From: Zeaxanthinibacter enoshimensis
GTDB lineage: Bacteria > Bacteroidota > Bacteroidia > Flavobacteriales > Flavobacteriaceae
DNA: 64,000 nt
Assembly: GCF_004362865.1 (NCBI RefSeq)
Contig: NZ_SNYI01000001.1
Location: forward strand, 372,001 to 436,000
Direction: 5' to 3'
Position numbers and translations under genes: made by a program
Part shown: positions 34,764 through 43,905 of the stretch, piece after piece
Layout of the letters: each line of letters starts with the position of its first letter
Position numbering within the stretch: position 1 is the stretch's first letter
The notes under the pieces: generated by a model
Database searches by the model: none
Told to the model about the DNA's origin: nothing
What the model saw: the letters and a program-made list of their open reading frames with translations, nothing else

Positions 34764-37043
34764 ATGAAGCGATATCTTCCTTTGCTCAGTCTCTTCCTGC
34801 TTTTACTGGCTTTCCTCGCGGTTTTCCACACACGAATGCCTTCAGAATCCTATGGGAATTCGGCTTCCGAAACAGAATTTTCCACAGCACGGGCACTGCA
34901 ACATGTAAAAGCGATGAGTAAAGAGCCTCATGCCGTTGGTTTCCCGGCCCACGAAGAGGTCCGCAGTTACCTGCTTCAGCAATTAGAAGCGCTTGGGATG
35001 CAGCCGGTATTACAACAAGGCTATACGGCCGGAGACTCGGGGAACCTGAGCAGGGCTACCAATATTATTGCCCGCCTTGAAGGATCAGGAGATGGGCAGG
35101 CGCTCTTGCTACTCTCACATTACGACAGTAACCCACATTCCTCTCTGGGAGCAAGTGATGCTGCAAGCGGTGTGGCTGCTATCCTGGAATCCCTGAGAGC
35201 ATACCTTGGAACAGGAAATATCCCCGGTAATGATATTATAGTCTTATTTACAGATGCCGAAGAATTGGGACTGAACGGAGCCGACCTTTTTGTCAACCAG
35301 CATCCGTGGGCAAAAGATGTTGGCCTGGCACTTAATTTCGAGGCCAGGGGCAGCGGGGGACCCTCCTATATGTTCCTGGAGACCAACGGAGGCAACCGGT
35401 CACTTATCGAGGGGTTCATGCAAGCCGATCCTGGCTACCCGGCTGCCAATTCCCTCGCTTACAGCGTATACAAGTTGTTGCCCAATGATACAGATCTTAC
35501 CGTGTTCAGGGAAGATGGAGGAATACAGGGGTATAATTTTGCTTTCATCGACGACCATTTTAATTACCACACCGCACTCGACCGCTATGACAGGTTAGAT
35601 CCTGCCTCCCTTGCACACCAGGGAAGCTACCTTCTTCCCCTGCTCTATCACCTGGGCAACTCGGAGCTCCCGGCCCTGGGTGATGACCGCGACCTGGTCT
35701 ATATGAATATCCCGTTCCTTGGACTTATCACCTATCCCTATTCGTGGATCTGGTCCATGTTCGTCATTGCTGTGCTCATCTTTACAGCACTGTTATGGTA
35801 CGGATTCCATAAAAAAGTACTCTCCTGGGGCGCAATAGCCAAAGGATTCCTGCCGGCACTGATCTCACTGGTCATTAATATCGCCACAGGGTATTTTATC
35901 TGGTCTTTTCTACTATTGCTTTACCCGGATTACCGGGACATATTACAGGGGTTCCCCTATAATGGGTATTGGTATATCGGGTCAATGGCCGCCCTGGCAT
36001 CTGCGGTTTGTTTCGGCGTCTACGCCCAATTTGATAAGATCTCTGTCGCTAATAAACTTCCTGCCGCCATTCTGGTCTGGTTGCTCTTATGTGGAGCCCT
36101 TTCCTACTTCCTCGCGGGGGCAGCCTTTTTTGTTTTGCCGGTCTATGCACTCTTGGCAGGTTTCTTCGTGGTATTGCACCCAAAGGAATCCGACCCGCTT
36201 GTTTTAGCATTATTATGTATCCCGGCTATCTGGATACTGACTCCCTTTATTGAGGCCCTCCCAGTAGGCCTGGGATTAAAAATGCTGGTGACCACTACCT
36301 TGTTTACCTCTTTATTATTTTATCTGATGTTGCCATTTTTCGGCAGTATCAGGTTGAGCCGGAAATTAGCGTTCCTCGCTTTTATCCTATTCCTGGGCAT
36401 GATGACCTCGGCCCATTTCAGATCAGGGTATTCTGAGGAGCAACCGCATCCCAGCAGCCTGGTATACCTTCTTGATGCTGATTCTGAAAAAGCTTACTGG
36501 GCTAGTTATAATCACCGTTTAAGCCCTTGGAATAGTTCGTATTTCCAGAAGGAACAAGGGAAGGATCAGGATGATATTCCGGTCTTCCGGAGTAAATACA
36601 ATTCAACTTTTAGCAAGATCGCCACGGCACCGGTAAAGAAGCTGGCTGTCCCCCAGGTAGAAAAATTAAAGGACACGATGGTAGGCGGAGAGAGAATTCT
36701 CAAAATTCTATACCGCCCCCAAAGGGCTGTAAACCGGTTAGACATTTACACAAATCCAATCCGGTTAAACAGCGCTAAAGTCAACGGGGTGACCCTGGAA
36801 AAGGAATACCTGGGCAAACGGGGCAACCGGTTGCTGACCCATTATATCAGTGAGAATGATGTTACTCAACTGGAGCTAAGCCTGCCTGCTAACACCGTAC
36901 TGGAACTTTCGTTCTTTGAATCGGCGAACGACCTGTTATCCCACCCGGAATTCTCTGTACCTTCTAGGCCGGAAAACGAGATTCCCATGCCATTTGTAAT
37001 AAACGATGCTACGGTGATCATGAAAAAGGTACGCTATGAGTAA
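34764..37043 (+). CDS. M28-family membrane metallopeptidase
   Basis: A 759-residue protein. The N-terminal hydrophobic anchor is YLPLLSLFLLLLAFLAVF. The M28 catalytic domain (about 45-310) has zinc ligands in LLSHYDSNPHSSLGASDAASG, FTDAEELGLNG, LNFEARGSGG and FNYHTALD. There are then about eight transmembrane helices (about 325-560) and a C-terminal beta-rich domain. The architecture resembles the ER Fxna/ERMP1 type, found in Bacteroidota as an envelope aminopeptidase. Start ATG 34764 is preferred over TTG 34755. It overlaps the following gene by 8 bp. Confidence 0.9.
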   Translation: MKRYLPLLSLFLLLLAFLAVFHTRMPSESYGNSASETEFSTARALQHVKAMSKEPHAVGFPAHEEVRSYLLQQLEALGMQPVLQQGYTAGDSGNLSRATNIIARLEGSGDGQALLLLSHYDSNPHSSLGASDAASGVAAILESLRAYLGTGNIPGNDIIVLFTDAEELGLNGADLFVNQHPWAKDVGLALNFEARGSGGPSYMFLETNGGNRSLIEGFMQADPGYPAANSLAYSVYKLLPNDTDLTVFREDGGIQGYNFAFIDDHFNYHTALDRYDRLDPASLAHQGSYLLPLLYHLGNSELPALGDDRDLVYMNIPFLGLITYPYSWIWSMFVIAVLIFTALLWYGFHKKVLSWGAIAKGFLPALISLVINIATGYFIWSFLLLLYPDYRDILQGFPYNGYWYIGSMAALASAVCFGVYAQFDKISVANKLPAAILVWLLLCGALSYFLAGAAFFVLPVYALLAGFFVVLHPKESDPLVLALLCIPAIWILTPFIEALPVGLGLKMLVTTTLFTSLLFYLMLPFFGSIRLSRKLAFLAFILFLGMMTSAHFRSGYSEEQPHPSSLVYLLDADSEKAYWASYNHRLSPWNSSYFQKEQGKDQDDIPVFRSKYNSTFSKIATAPVKKLAVPQVEKLKDTMVGGERILKILYRPQRAVNRLDIYTNPIRLNSAKVNGVTLEKEYLGKRGNRLLTHYISENDVTQLELSLPANTVLELSFFESANDLLSHPEFSVPSRPENEIPMPFVINDATVIMKKVRYE

Positions 37044-37845
37044 GACCATTGGGGTATTGGGGTGTGGGTGGCTTGGCTTTCCCCTGGCCCAGGCTTTACT
37101 GAAAGACGGGTATACTGTACATGGAAGCACTACTTCTGAGGATAAGTTAGAATCCCTGGATAAAGCAGGGATCACCCCTTTTCTGATCCGCTTGAGTCCC
37201 GGAGGAATTGAAGGGGACATCCAGGCATTCCTCCGGGGGGTATCCATTCTCGTTATTAACGTGCCCCCCAGGCTCAGGGGAAAGGAAGGTGAGAATTACC
37301 TGCATAAGCTGGAGCACCTGCGAGTACAAGTCAGGGAATCCGGGGTAAAAAAGATCATTTTTGCCAGCAGCACTTCGGTCTACGGCGACCAGGAAGGCCA
37401 GTTGGATGAAAATAGTCCTCCCAGCCCACAGACCGAATCAGGCAGGCAGTTACTGGCTGCGGAAAACCTGTTCCGCGAAGATCCGGACTTAAGAACCACT
37501 ATCATCCGCTTTGGCGGGCTGATAGGCGAAGACCGACACCCGGTCTCGCGGCTGGCCGGAAGAACCGATCTCCGCAATGGGCATCACCCTGTGAACCTGA
37601 TCCATCAGACCGATGCTGTTTCGCTGTTACAGTTCATTATTCATAAAGATCACTGGGATGTAATTATAAATGGAGTTGCACCAGAACATCCGACAAAACA
37701 GGAATACTACCGTTCAGAAGCCCTGAAACGAAATCTTTTACCTCCTGAATACCAGCCCTCTGCAGAGGGAAAACCAGGAAAACAGGTAGATTGTAAGTAT
37801 TTTCCTTATAATACGTACGTATTTTTGACATCTATTTTCAGCTAG
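37036..37845 (+). CDS. NAD(P)-binding epimerase/dehydratase-like SDR
   Basis: A 269-residue protein of the extended SDR group resembling E. coli YeeZ. The nucleotide-binding motif is GVLGCGWLGFPLA (GxGxxG). VINVPPRLRGKEGENY and IFASSTSVYGD follow, the last containing the Ser and Tyr usually used in catalysis; the expected Lys of YxxxK is not obvious. The reaction is unknown. It overlaps the M28 peptidase gene by 8 bp, so they share a transcript. Confidence 0.82.
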   Translation: MSKTIGVLGCGWLGFPLAQALLKDGYTVHGSTTSEDKLESLDKAGITPFLIRLSPGGIEGDIQAFLRGVSILVINVPPRLRGKEGENYLHKLEHLRVQVRESGVKKIIFASSTSVYGDQEGQLDENSPPSPQTESGRQLLAAENLFREDPDLRTTIIRFGGLIGEDRHPVSRLAGRTDLRNGHHPVNLIHQTDAVSLLQFIIHKDHWDVIINGVAPEHPTKQEYYRSEALKRNLLPPEYQPSAEGKPGKQVDCKYFPYNTYVFLTSIFS

Positions 37846-37969
37846 TTCACCACACTTTTATACACTTTCACAACAAACCGGGCGTTTAAATCTTAAATAA
37901 GCCCCGGTTTTACGGCCTTCCTGATGATTCTTGCGTAAATTTAATTGAATCACAAATTCTACTAACATC

Positions 37970-38344
37970 ATGGAAAGATTAAATATAAAAGGGAAAATAC
38001 TTACAGATACCAAGGCTTTGATCGATCAAAGCTGCAAACGGGGAAACGCCACGGAAAGGGACAAGTGCCTGCACGAAGTGATTATTAAAAAACATTATAA
38101 TGCGACCGATGTAAAGATCGACTACCATAGGAAAAGGATAGCCATGGACATCGTAATGGATGACGGCGCTTACGACCCTAAAGAGGTTAACGTGAAGCTG
38201 CCTTTACTCCATGCCAATATCCTGTTCCGGAATTTACGGGAGTTTCTGAATTCCTGCATCGAGAGCGACAGGAACAGCCTTTCTTTCTACGCCTGGCTGC
38301 TGCGTTCGCATGCAAATAAGGAGGTTCCTTTAACCATGGTCTGA
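37970..38344 (+). CDS. Conserved small protein of unknown function
   Basis: I do not recognise a family. A 124-residue soluble protein, mixed alpha/beta, with a basic middle (HNATDVKIDYHRKRIAM-like strand), a helical C-terminus (LLHANILFRNLREFLNSCIE) and two Cys in the first 40 residues. It has normal codon use for the window. It sits alone with a strong terminator 27 bp after the stop, which supports it as a real gene. Confidence 0.7.
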   Translation: MERLNIKGKILTDTKALIDQSCKRGNATERDKCLHEVIIKKHYNATDVKIDYHRKRIAMDIVMDDGAYDPKEVNVKLPLLHANILFRNLREFLNSCIESDRNSLSFYAWLLRSHANKEVPLTMV

Positions 38345-38370
38345 GGGCCGGGAAAACGAATAAAGTAACA

Positions 38371-38396
38371 AGGATGCCCACAAGGCATCCTTTTTT
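38371..38396 (+). terminator. Rho-independent terminator
   Basis: The 8-bp stem aggatgcc/ggcatcct with a 5-nt loop is followed by five T. It ends the small conserved gene upstream. Confidence 0.88.
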
Positions 38397-38424
38397 CATT
38401 GAACCCTAACGATTTAAACGGTTT

Positions 38425-38459
38425 TTGAGGCAGACTTATTAAAAAAAATAATAGTTTTG
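38425..38459 (+). promoter_or_regulatory. Promoter of the exported TPR gene (TTG-N24-TAGTTTTG)
   Basis: TAGTTTTG at 38452-38459 is a full match to the -7 consensus. TTG at 38425-38427 gives a long 24-bp spacer. Confidence 0.5.
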
Positions 38460-38478
38460 GCCCACAAAATTCAGGTAA

Positions 38479-39177
38479 ATGAAAAGGATACTATTCGGCT
38501 TAATGCTGGCTCTAAGCTTTAGTGCGTACGCCCAGAACACTTCAGATCTAAAAGATCACTACGAGGAGTTTTACAACGAAATGAAATTACAGGGAGACAT
38601 CAACGGGGTCATCAATGCCCTTACCCACCTGAATATCCTGGCCCCCAGCCAGGAGCGCCGGGACACCCTGGCCTATGTTTATGCCAACAACAACCAGCAT
38701 ATGCAGGCCCTGAATACTATTGGGATAGAGAATGATGAGAACGCTTCTGACCTGGCCGTACAGGTTAAAGCCATTTCACTGAAGGCGCTTAACCAGCCTA
38801 AACGGGCATTAGAGCAGTACCGGATCCTTTATAATCGTGAGGCTGACCCATACCTGGCGTACGAAATTGCGGATCTCAGGATCCAAACCGGCGGGGATGG
38901 TGAAGCGCTGGAATACATCACTTACGGGATTGCGAATGCCACTGATGATATGATGTATGCATTTTATGAAAGACAACAGCCCTACCAGGTACCTCTGAAA
39001 GCTGCGTTTCTGCACCTTAAAGGACTCGTACAGTACAATATGAATAAGAATAACATCGATAAGGCGATCGCCCTTATGGATGAAGCTCTGGCCATCGATC
39101 CTAACTTTAACCTGGCGAGCCTGAGCAAGCAGGCGCTCTTATCGAGGAAACAAAAAGCAGAAAACCCCGAGGAATAA
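38479..39177 (+). CDS. Exported TPR-like protein
   Basis: A 232-residue protein with a signal peptide (MKRILFGLMLALSFSAYAQ). The rest is helical: QALNTIGIENDENASDLAV, KRALEQYRILYNREADPYL, and a final unit with NNIDKAIALMDEALAIDPNF that is a typical TPR. It is probably periplasmic and involved in protein interactions. Its stop is directly adjacent (no gap) to the stop of the convergent SnoaL-like gene. Confidence 0.8.
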   Translation: MKRILFGLMLALSFSAYAQNTSDLKDHYEEFYNEMKLQGDINGVINALTHLNILAPSQERRDTLAYVYANNNQHMQALNTIGIENDENASDLAVQVKAISLKALNQPKRALEQYRILYNREADPYLAYEIADLRIQTGGDGEALEYITYGIANATDDMMYAFYERQQPYQVPLKAAFLHLKGLVQYNMNKNNIDKAIALMDEALAIDPNFNLASLSKQALLSRKQKAENPEE

Positions 39178-39687
39178 CTATTCTTTCCGGGATTTACGCA
39201 GCTGCTCTGTAAGCAGGCTGTCTTTTTCCTGCTTTAACTGTACCAGCTCGTCTACGACTTCATTGGGGACGGCGATAGAGAGGACGTAATGTGCAATTTT
39301 CCATTGACCGTCTTCTTTTTTCAGCACCCCGGAGCCGCGGCAAATTTTCATCTGGGTATCCAGTAATTCGTCAAACCAGGCAAAGTTGCCATCAGCTCCC
39401 AGGTAAATATTGCGTTCCAGGGAGGTAAAATTCCAGGCTTTCCCCCTGTCAAAATAGGGTTTGGAAAATTCTTTAAAAGCCGGCTTCCCCCAAAGTTCAG
39501 TGGCATCGGTGCCGATAAATACAGCATCATCGGTCATCAATTCAAAGTAGGAATCAAAATCTGCCCGGGCTGCCGCCAGGTGCCATTTGTCCAGCACGTT
39601 GTTAATATTTTCTTCCGGTTTTTCCTGGGCAATCAGCTGGCCACAGCTCAGAAGGATAAGGGCGAGTATTAATACAATTCTATTCAT
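39178..39687 (-). CDS. Exported NTF2/SnoaL-like (DUF4440) protein
   Basis: A 169-residue protein with a signal peptide (RIVLILALILLSCGQLIAQ). The NTF2-like cone fold is suggested by VLDKWHLAAARADFDSYFELM, DDAVFIGTDATELWG and the final strand DGQWKIAHYVLSIAVP. Members bind small ligands or are enzymes; no function can be given here. It overlaps the upstream lipoprotein gene by 8 bp. Start ATG 39687 is used rather than TTG 39690. Confidence 0.82.
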   Translation of the reverse strand: MNRIVLILALILLSCGQLIAQEKPEENINNVLDKWHLAAARADFDSYFELMTDDAVFIGTDATELWGKPAFKEFSKPYFDRGKAWNFTSLERNIYLGADGNFAWFDELLDTQMKICRGSGVLKKEDGQWKIAHYVLSIAVPNEVVDELVQLKQEKDSLLTEQLRKSRKE

Positions 39688-40174
39688 CAAGGATCAATTC
39701 GTTTTCCAGTTTATTATTCACGATTACTTCAAATTGGCTACGCATGGCGTTATACGCCTCCAGCATATCCACAGTTGGTTCTACCAGGTCTTGCCTGTAT
39801 ATTAAAGCGCCTTTTACTTTAAGGATATAGGTTTTGAGCACTTTTTGCCTGCTTTTTATTTTAGGGGTATCAAATTTCGGAGGATAGTCAGCACCCTCCA
39901 GGGCGGTCTGTTTTTCGATCAGCTCATCGATGTTCAGGGCAAGGTCTTCCCGGTTCTCCGCCTGGTAAACACGCTGGAAAGCATTTTCAAGCTCCCGGAA
40001 CTCCGGCCAGTTCAGTAATATCCCTTCCACCTCTTTGTTTACAGGGATAACCCGGGGAAGTGAATCCGCGGAAAAAACAGTAAATTCCTCCCGCTGCGGC
40101 AAGGTGGTTTCTTCTCCTTCCCTACAGCTCAACAGCGAGAGAAGACACAGGAAAATCAGCAATATCTTTGGCAT
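39680..40174 (-). CDS. Lipoprotein of unknown function
   Basis: A 164-residue protein with a lipoprotein signal (KILLIFLCLLSLLSC, Cys as lipid attachment). The mature part is helical and charged, with KEVEGILLNWPEFRELENAF and VEPTVDMLEAYNAMRSQFE. I know no named family. Start ATG 40174 is chosen, and an ATG five codons upstream is possible. It is co-translated with the SnoaL-like gene and divergent from the threonine dehydrogenase gene. Confidence 0.75.
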   Translation of the reverse strand: MPKILLIFLCLLSLLSCREGEETTLPQREEFTVFSADSLPRVIPVNKEVEGILLNWPEFRELENAFQRVYQAENREDLALNIDELIEKQTALEGADYPPKFDTPKIKSRQKVLKTYILKVKGALIYRQDLVEPTVDMLEAYNAMRSQFEVIVNNKLENELILDE

Positions 40175-40203
40175 GGAACGAAGGTACAAATTTTAATAAA
40201 GGC

Positions 40204-40211
40204 TATCTTTG
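40204..40211 (+). promoter_or_regulatory. -7 box of the threonine dehydrogenase gene (TATCTTTG)
   Basis: A full match to TAnnTTTG, 21 bp before the start codon. No clear TTG at -33. Confidence 0.5.
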
Positions 40212-40232
40212 GGCCCTATCAATAATTACAAC

Positions 40233-41171
40233 ATGCATAAATCTATTCTCATACTTGGTGCCTGCGGACAGATCGGCACTGAACTCACATTGGCACTCAG
40301 GGAACGTTACGGAAATCAACAGGTCATCGCCAGCGATATCCGAGAAGGCAGTGCACAACTGATGGCATCCGGACCATTTGAAATGCTGGACGCTACCAAC
40401 TACGGGGCACTGGAAGATGTGGTAATGCATTACGAGATAGAAGAAGTATACCTGATGGCCGCTATGCTGAGTGCCACAGCGGAAAAATTCCCGATGCGGG
40501 CCTGGAACCTGAATATGAATTCGCTCTTTAATGTGCTCAACCTTGCAAAGGATAAGAAGATCGGGAAAGTATTCTGGCCGTCCAGTATTGCCGTCTTTGG
40601 CCCAAATACCCCTAAAGAAAATACGCCGCAGCACACCATTATGGAACCCAGTACGGTATACGGGGTAAGCAAACAATCCGGGGAACGCTGGTGCGATTAT
40701 TACCACAAAAAATTCGGGGTGGATGTCAGGAGTATCAGGTATCCCGGCCTGATCAGTTGGAAAACGGCCCCTGGCGGGGGAACAACCGATTTTGCGGTTG
40801 ATATTTATATCCAGGCTATTAAAGAAGGTAAGTATAGCTGTTTTGTATCCGAAGAGACCCGTCTCCCAATGATGTATATGGATGATGCGATCAGGGCTAC
40901 CCTGGCCATTATGGATGCCGATGCGGAACAGATCAGGGTGCGGTCTTCGTATAACCTTGCTGCCATGAGTTTCAGTCCGGCCGATATGGCGGCAAGTATC
41001 AGGGAACACATTCCCGGCTTTTCAATCGATTATGAACCTGATTTCAGGCAGGCTATTGCCGACTCCTGGCCCAGCAGCATTGATGACAGCGAGGCACAGA
41101 AAGACTGGGGCTGGTCCCCGGAATTCGACCTGGAGAAAACCACCCGGGAAATGTTGACGAACTTAAAGTAA
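40233..41171 (+). CDS. L-threonine 3-dehydrogenase, SDR (epimerase-like) type
   Basis: A 312-residue extended SDR. The NAD motif is ILGACGQIGTEL. The middle is FWPSSIAVFGPNTP, the active site STVYGVSKQSGE (YxxxK), and RYPGLISWKTAPGGGTTDF is the signature of the short-chain L-threonine dehydrogenase, which oxidises threonine to 2-amino-3-ketobutyrate. No kbl (glycine C-acetyltransferase) is in the window. Start ATG 40233 is chosen over an upstream TTG. Confidence 0.92.
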   Translation: MHKSILILGACGQIGTELTLALRERYGNQQVIASDIREGSAQLMASGPFEMLDATNYGALEDVVMHYEIEEVYLMAAMLSATAEKFPMRAWNLNMNSLFNVLNLAKDKKIGKVFWPSSIAVFGPNTPKENTPQHTIMEPSTVYGVSKQSGERWCDYYHKKFGVDVRSIRYPGLISWKTAPGGGTTDFAVDIYIQAIKEGKYSCFVSEETRLPMMYMDDAIRATLAIMDADAEQIRVRSSYNLAAMSFSPADMAASIREHIPGFSIDYEPDFRQAIADSWPSSIDDSEAQKDWGWSPEFDLEKTTREMLTNLK

Positions 41172-41173
41172 TT

Positions 41174-41590
41174 TCAGAGGGCGAAGATATCGTCCGGTTT
41201 TGCAAAGCATTTGAACTCTACCATGTAGCCATTGGGATCTTCGATAAAAAAGGATTTATGCTCCCCTTTTTTGTCTTTGAGGAAGCTGCCTTCCAGGGTA
41301 ATCTCTGCTGAACTTTGCTTCAGTTTTTTATGCAGGGCATCCCAGGTAGCGGAGTCGACCACCACCCCGATGTGGAAAGCCGGCAATACAGAATCTCCAA
41401 ATTTATAGGACTTATAAGCGAAGTTAAAAGCACCTGTCTTGGTGAAGGTGACCTGGTTCCCGAAAAGGTCTATATCAACCCAGGAAGTGGTGTTCCGCCC
41501 GGTCGTCAAGCCCAGGGTTTCGACATAGAATTCCCTTGTCTTACTGATACTATAACAAGGAAGGGATAGGTGGAAAGGAAAGTTTTTCAT
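41174..41590 (-). CDS. VOC (glyoxalase-like) family protein
   Basis: A 138-residue protein: FHLSLPCYSISKTREFYVETLG, then VTFTKTGAFNF, and the second module ending FFIEDPNGYMVEFKCF, where the Glu would be a metal ligand. It belongs to the dioxygenase-like VOC group with unknown substrate. Start ATG 41590; the upstream in-frame extension is not family-like. Stop codons of this gene and the threonine dehydrogenase are 2 bp apart. Confidence 0.87.
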   Translation of the reverse strand: MKNFPFHLSLPCYSISKTREFYVETLGLTTGRNTTSWVDIDLFGNQVTFTKTGAFNFAYKSYKFGDSVLPAFHIGVVVDSATWDALHKKLKQSSAEITLEGSFLKDKKGEHKSFFIEDPNGYMVEFKCFAKPDDIFAL

Positions 41591-41685
41591 TGCTGGATGG
41601 TTTAAGTTGTCCTTCCCGGGAAGAGCAGCACCGGTCACTTTTCTGCAAGTTCCCGGCCGGCTGCTTTAATCTCCTGGAATATATA

Positions 41686-41994
41686 TTATGAATCTTCGGA
41701 ATCTTCATCCTGGACCTCGAAGTCAGGAATAGCTTCCGGATCGTCTTCATCGTAATCCTCGTAATCTTCCTCGTCATAATTCGCCATGGTGATCTCCAGT
41801 TTCTGGCTGATCTTGACCAGGTATTTGGTGTCCTCGGTCAGCACCTCAACGGCCTGGATCCTTTCTCCCTGGGCATTTTTAAAAGTTATGATATTACGAT
41901 CGTCATACCCGTCCGGATATCGCTCTACCAGTAGTTTCAGCACCTCGGGGGTAAGTTTCTTAAAATCTACAATTACTCTTTTTAAATTGTCCAT
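41686..41994 (-). CDS. Small acidic-tailed protein linked to polyamine genes
   Basis: A 102-residue protein. The first 70 residues form an alpha/beta unit (MDNLKRVIVDFKKLTPEVLKLL, NIITFKNAQGERIQAVEV). The last 30 residues are almost all Asp, Glu and Tyr (YDEEDYEDYDEDDPEA). Homologues are hypothetical and seem to travel with the deoxyhypusine-synthase-like gene. It is 2 bp downstream of that gene, the last of the four-gene operon. Function unknown. Confidence 0.75.
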   Translation of the reverse strand: MDNLKRVIVDFKKLTPEVLKLLVERYPDGYDDRNIITFKNAQGERIQAVEVLTEDTKYLVKISQKLEITMANYDEEDYEDYDEDDPEAIPDFEVQDEDSEDS

Positions 41995-41996
41995 AG

Positions 41997-42974
41997 TTAC
42001 ATATCTAAAAGATAAGCAAAAATTAATGGCGCTACAATAGTTGCATCGCTCTCGATAATAAATTTTGGGGTATCCAGATCCAGCTTGCCCCAGGTGATCT
42101 TCTCGTTCGGAACAGCACCGGAATAAGAGCCATAACTGGTGGTACTATCACTGATCTGGCAGAAATAACTCCAGAAAGGAGTATCTGTCCGTTCCATGTC
42201 CTGGTAGAGCATCGGTACTACGCAAATCGGGAAATCGCCGGCGATTCCTCCTCCGATCTGGAAGAAACCGATCCCGTTCTCAGAGTTATCGGTATACCAG
42301 TCGGCCAGGAAGGTCATGTATTCGATCCCGGATTTTACCGTACTGGCTTTCAGCTCTCCCTTCAGCACGTAGGAGGCAAATATATTACCCATGGTACTGT
42401 CTTCCCATCCCGGGCAGACAATAGGCAGGTTCTTTTTAGCAGCAGCGTACATCCAGGAATCCTTTACATCAATTTCGTAATGTTCCTCCAGAACACCGGA
42501 CAGCAGCAGTTTATACATATATTCATGGGGGAAATAACGCTCACCCGCAGCTTCTGCATCTTTCCAGATCTTAACGATATGTTCCTGTATCCGGCGAAAG
42601 GCCTCTTCTTCAGGAATACAGGTATCTGTCACCCTGTTCAGTCCCTTTTCCAGTAATTCCCACTCGTCCTGGGGGGTCAGGTCTCGGTAATTGGGTACCC
42701 GTTTATAATGGGAATGGGCTACGAGGTTCATAATGTCTTCCTCCAGGTTGGCTCCTGTGCAGGAAACAATCTGTACTTTGTCCTTACGGATGATCTCCCC
42801 GAAGATCTTCCCGATCTCAGCGGTACTCATGGCCCCGGCCAGGGAAACCAGCATTTTGGCTCCCTTGTCCAGTTGCTCTTCATACGCTTTGGCAGCATCT
42901 ACTACAGAAGCTGCATTAAAATGCAGGTAGTAGCGCTCCATGAATCGGGTGATCTCTCCTTTATTCTTCGTCAT
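41997..42974 (-). CDS. Deoxyhypusine-synthase-like protein
   Basis: A 325-residue homologue of deoxyhypusine synthase, an NAD-dependent enzyme that moves the aminobutyl group of spermidine onto a Lys. Visible features are MLVSLAGAMSTAEIGKI, IVSCTGANLEED, GGGIAGDFPICVV and ITWGKLDLD; the last keeps the catalytic Lys found in the WGK motif of the eukaryotic enzyme. Bacteria have no eIF5A, so the acceptor must differ, possibly putrescine (homospermidine-type chemistry) or agmatine. It lies in a speA-speB operon and overlaps speB by 14 bp. Confidence 0.88.
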   Translation of the reverse strand: MTKNKGEITRFMERYYLHFNAASVVDAAKAYEEQLDKGAKMLVSLAGAMSTAEIGKIFGEIIRKDKVQIVSCTGANLEEDIMNLVAHSHYKRVPNYRDLTPQDEWELLEKGLNRVTDTCIPEEEAFRRIQEHIVKIWKDAEAAGERYFPHEYMYKLLLSGVLEEHYEIDVKDSWMYAAAKKNLPIVCPGWEDSTMGNIFASYVLKGELKASTVKSGIEYMTFLADWYTDNSENGIGFFQIGGGIAGDFPICVVPMLYQDMERTDTPFWSYFCQISDSTTSYGSYSGAVPNEKITWGKLDLDTPKFIIESDATIVAPLIFAYLLDM

Positions 42975-43905
42975 TATCGGTAAACTTTTTTATCGTATTG
43001 CCGGAACCGCTCCCGGCAATATAAGTATTGTCATAATCATCCTCAACAGCCTCTTCTTCAAATTTATAGCTCAACATTTTATAATAGAGCTTGGCTGCAA
43101 GGAAGTCGGAGGATTTCTCCTGTGGGTTAGGACATAATTCCACTATGTCAAAACCAACTACATTCTTTTCCTCAAATACTCTTTTAAGGAAATCCAAGGT
43201 CTCGTAATAAAATAGACCTCCCGGTTCAGGGGTTCCTGTTGAGGGCATTATAGAAGGATCCAGTGCATCGAGATCAAAGGTGATAAAGACCTGGTCGGTC
43301 AGCAGATCGATCACTTTATCCATCCAGTATTCATCATTCACCATTTCATGGGCAAAGAATGTCTTTTCCTTATCCATAATCGTGGTCTCAATACTGTCCA
43401 TACTGCGTATACCTACCTGCACCAGGTTCGTGGTCTGGCTGGCTTCGTATACTGCGCAGGCATGGTTATAAGGTGTCCCGTCGTATGATTCCCTCAGATC
43501 CGCATGTGCATCTATATGTAATACGGTCAGATCGTCAAAGCATTCATTGAATGCCCGGATGCTTCCTATAGACACGGAATGCTCGCCCCCAAAGAGGGTA
43601 ACAAACTTATTGCGCTTGATATAGTCCTTGGTGGTCGAGTAAACTGCCTTCACCATGGCTTCCGGGCTGGAATCCTCTTCGATTGGAGGAGCCAGGTAAA
43701 TACCCTGTTTATATACCTCTGTTTCTGTTTCTATATCATACAGCTCCATGTTCTCCGATGCTTCGAGAAAAGCATCAGGTCCTTTGTCTGCTCCTTTACC
43801 CCAGGTACTGGTTCCGTCATAGGGTATAGGTATTAATACTACTTTGGCTTTCTCCAGTTGAGCGAATTCTTCCGGGATCCCGGCGTAATTCCGAGTTGTT
43901 TTCAT
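42961..43905 (-). CDS. speB: Agmatinase (ureohydrolase)
   Basis: A 314-residue binuclear manganese enzyme that cleaves agmatine to putrescine and urea. Metal ligands lie in LFGGEHSVSIG, LHIDAHADLRE and ITFDLDALDPS. The start MKTTRNYAGIPEEF is typical for the Bacteroidota enzyme, so the 89-nt overlap with the end of speA is real rather than a start error. It is followed by the deoxyhypusine-synthase-like gene. Confidence 0.94.
   Translation of the reverse strand: MKTTRNYAGIPEEFAQLEKAKVVLIPIPYDGTSTWGKGADKGPDAFLEASENMELYDIETETEVYKQGIYLAPPIEEDSSPEAMVKAVYSTTKDYIKRNKFVTLFGGEHSVSIGSIRAFNECFDDLTVLHIDAHADLRESYDGTPYNHACAVYEASQTTNLVQVGIRSMDSIETTIMDKEKTFFAHEMVNDEYWMDKVIDLLTDQVFITFDLDALDPSIMPSTGTPEPGGLFYYETLDFLKRVFEEKNVVGFDIVELCPNPQEKSSDFLAAKLYYKMLSYKFEEEAVEDDYDNTYIAGSGSGNTIKKFTDNDEE

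Noticed and set aside
40203-41009. Minus-strand frame of 268 codons
   Set aside because: Antisense to the threonine dehydrogenase gene, whose motifs are certain; the translated sequence is His/Pro/Arg-rich noise.
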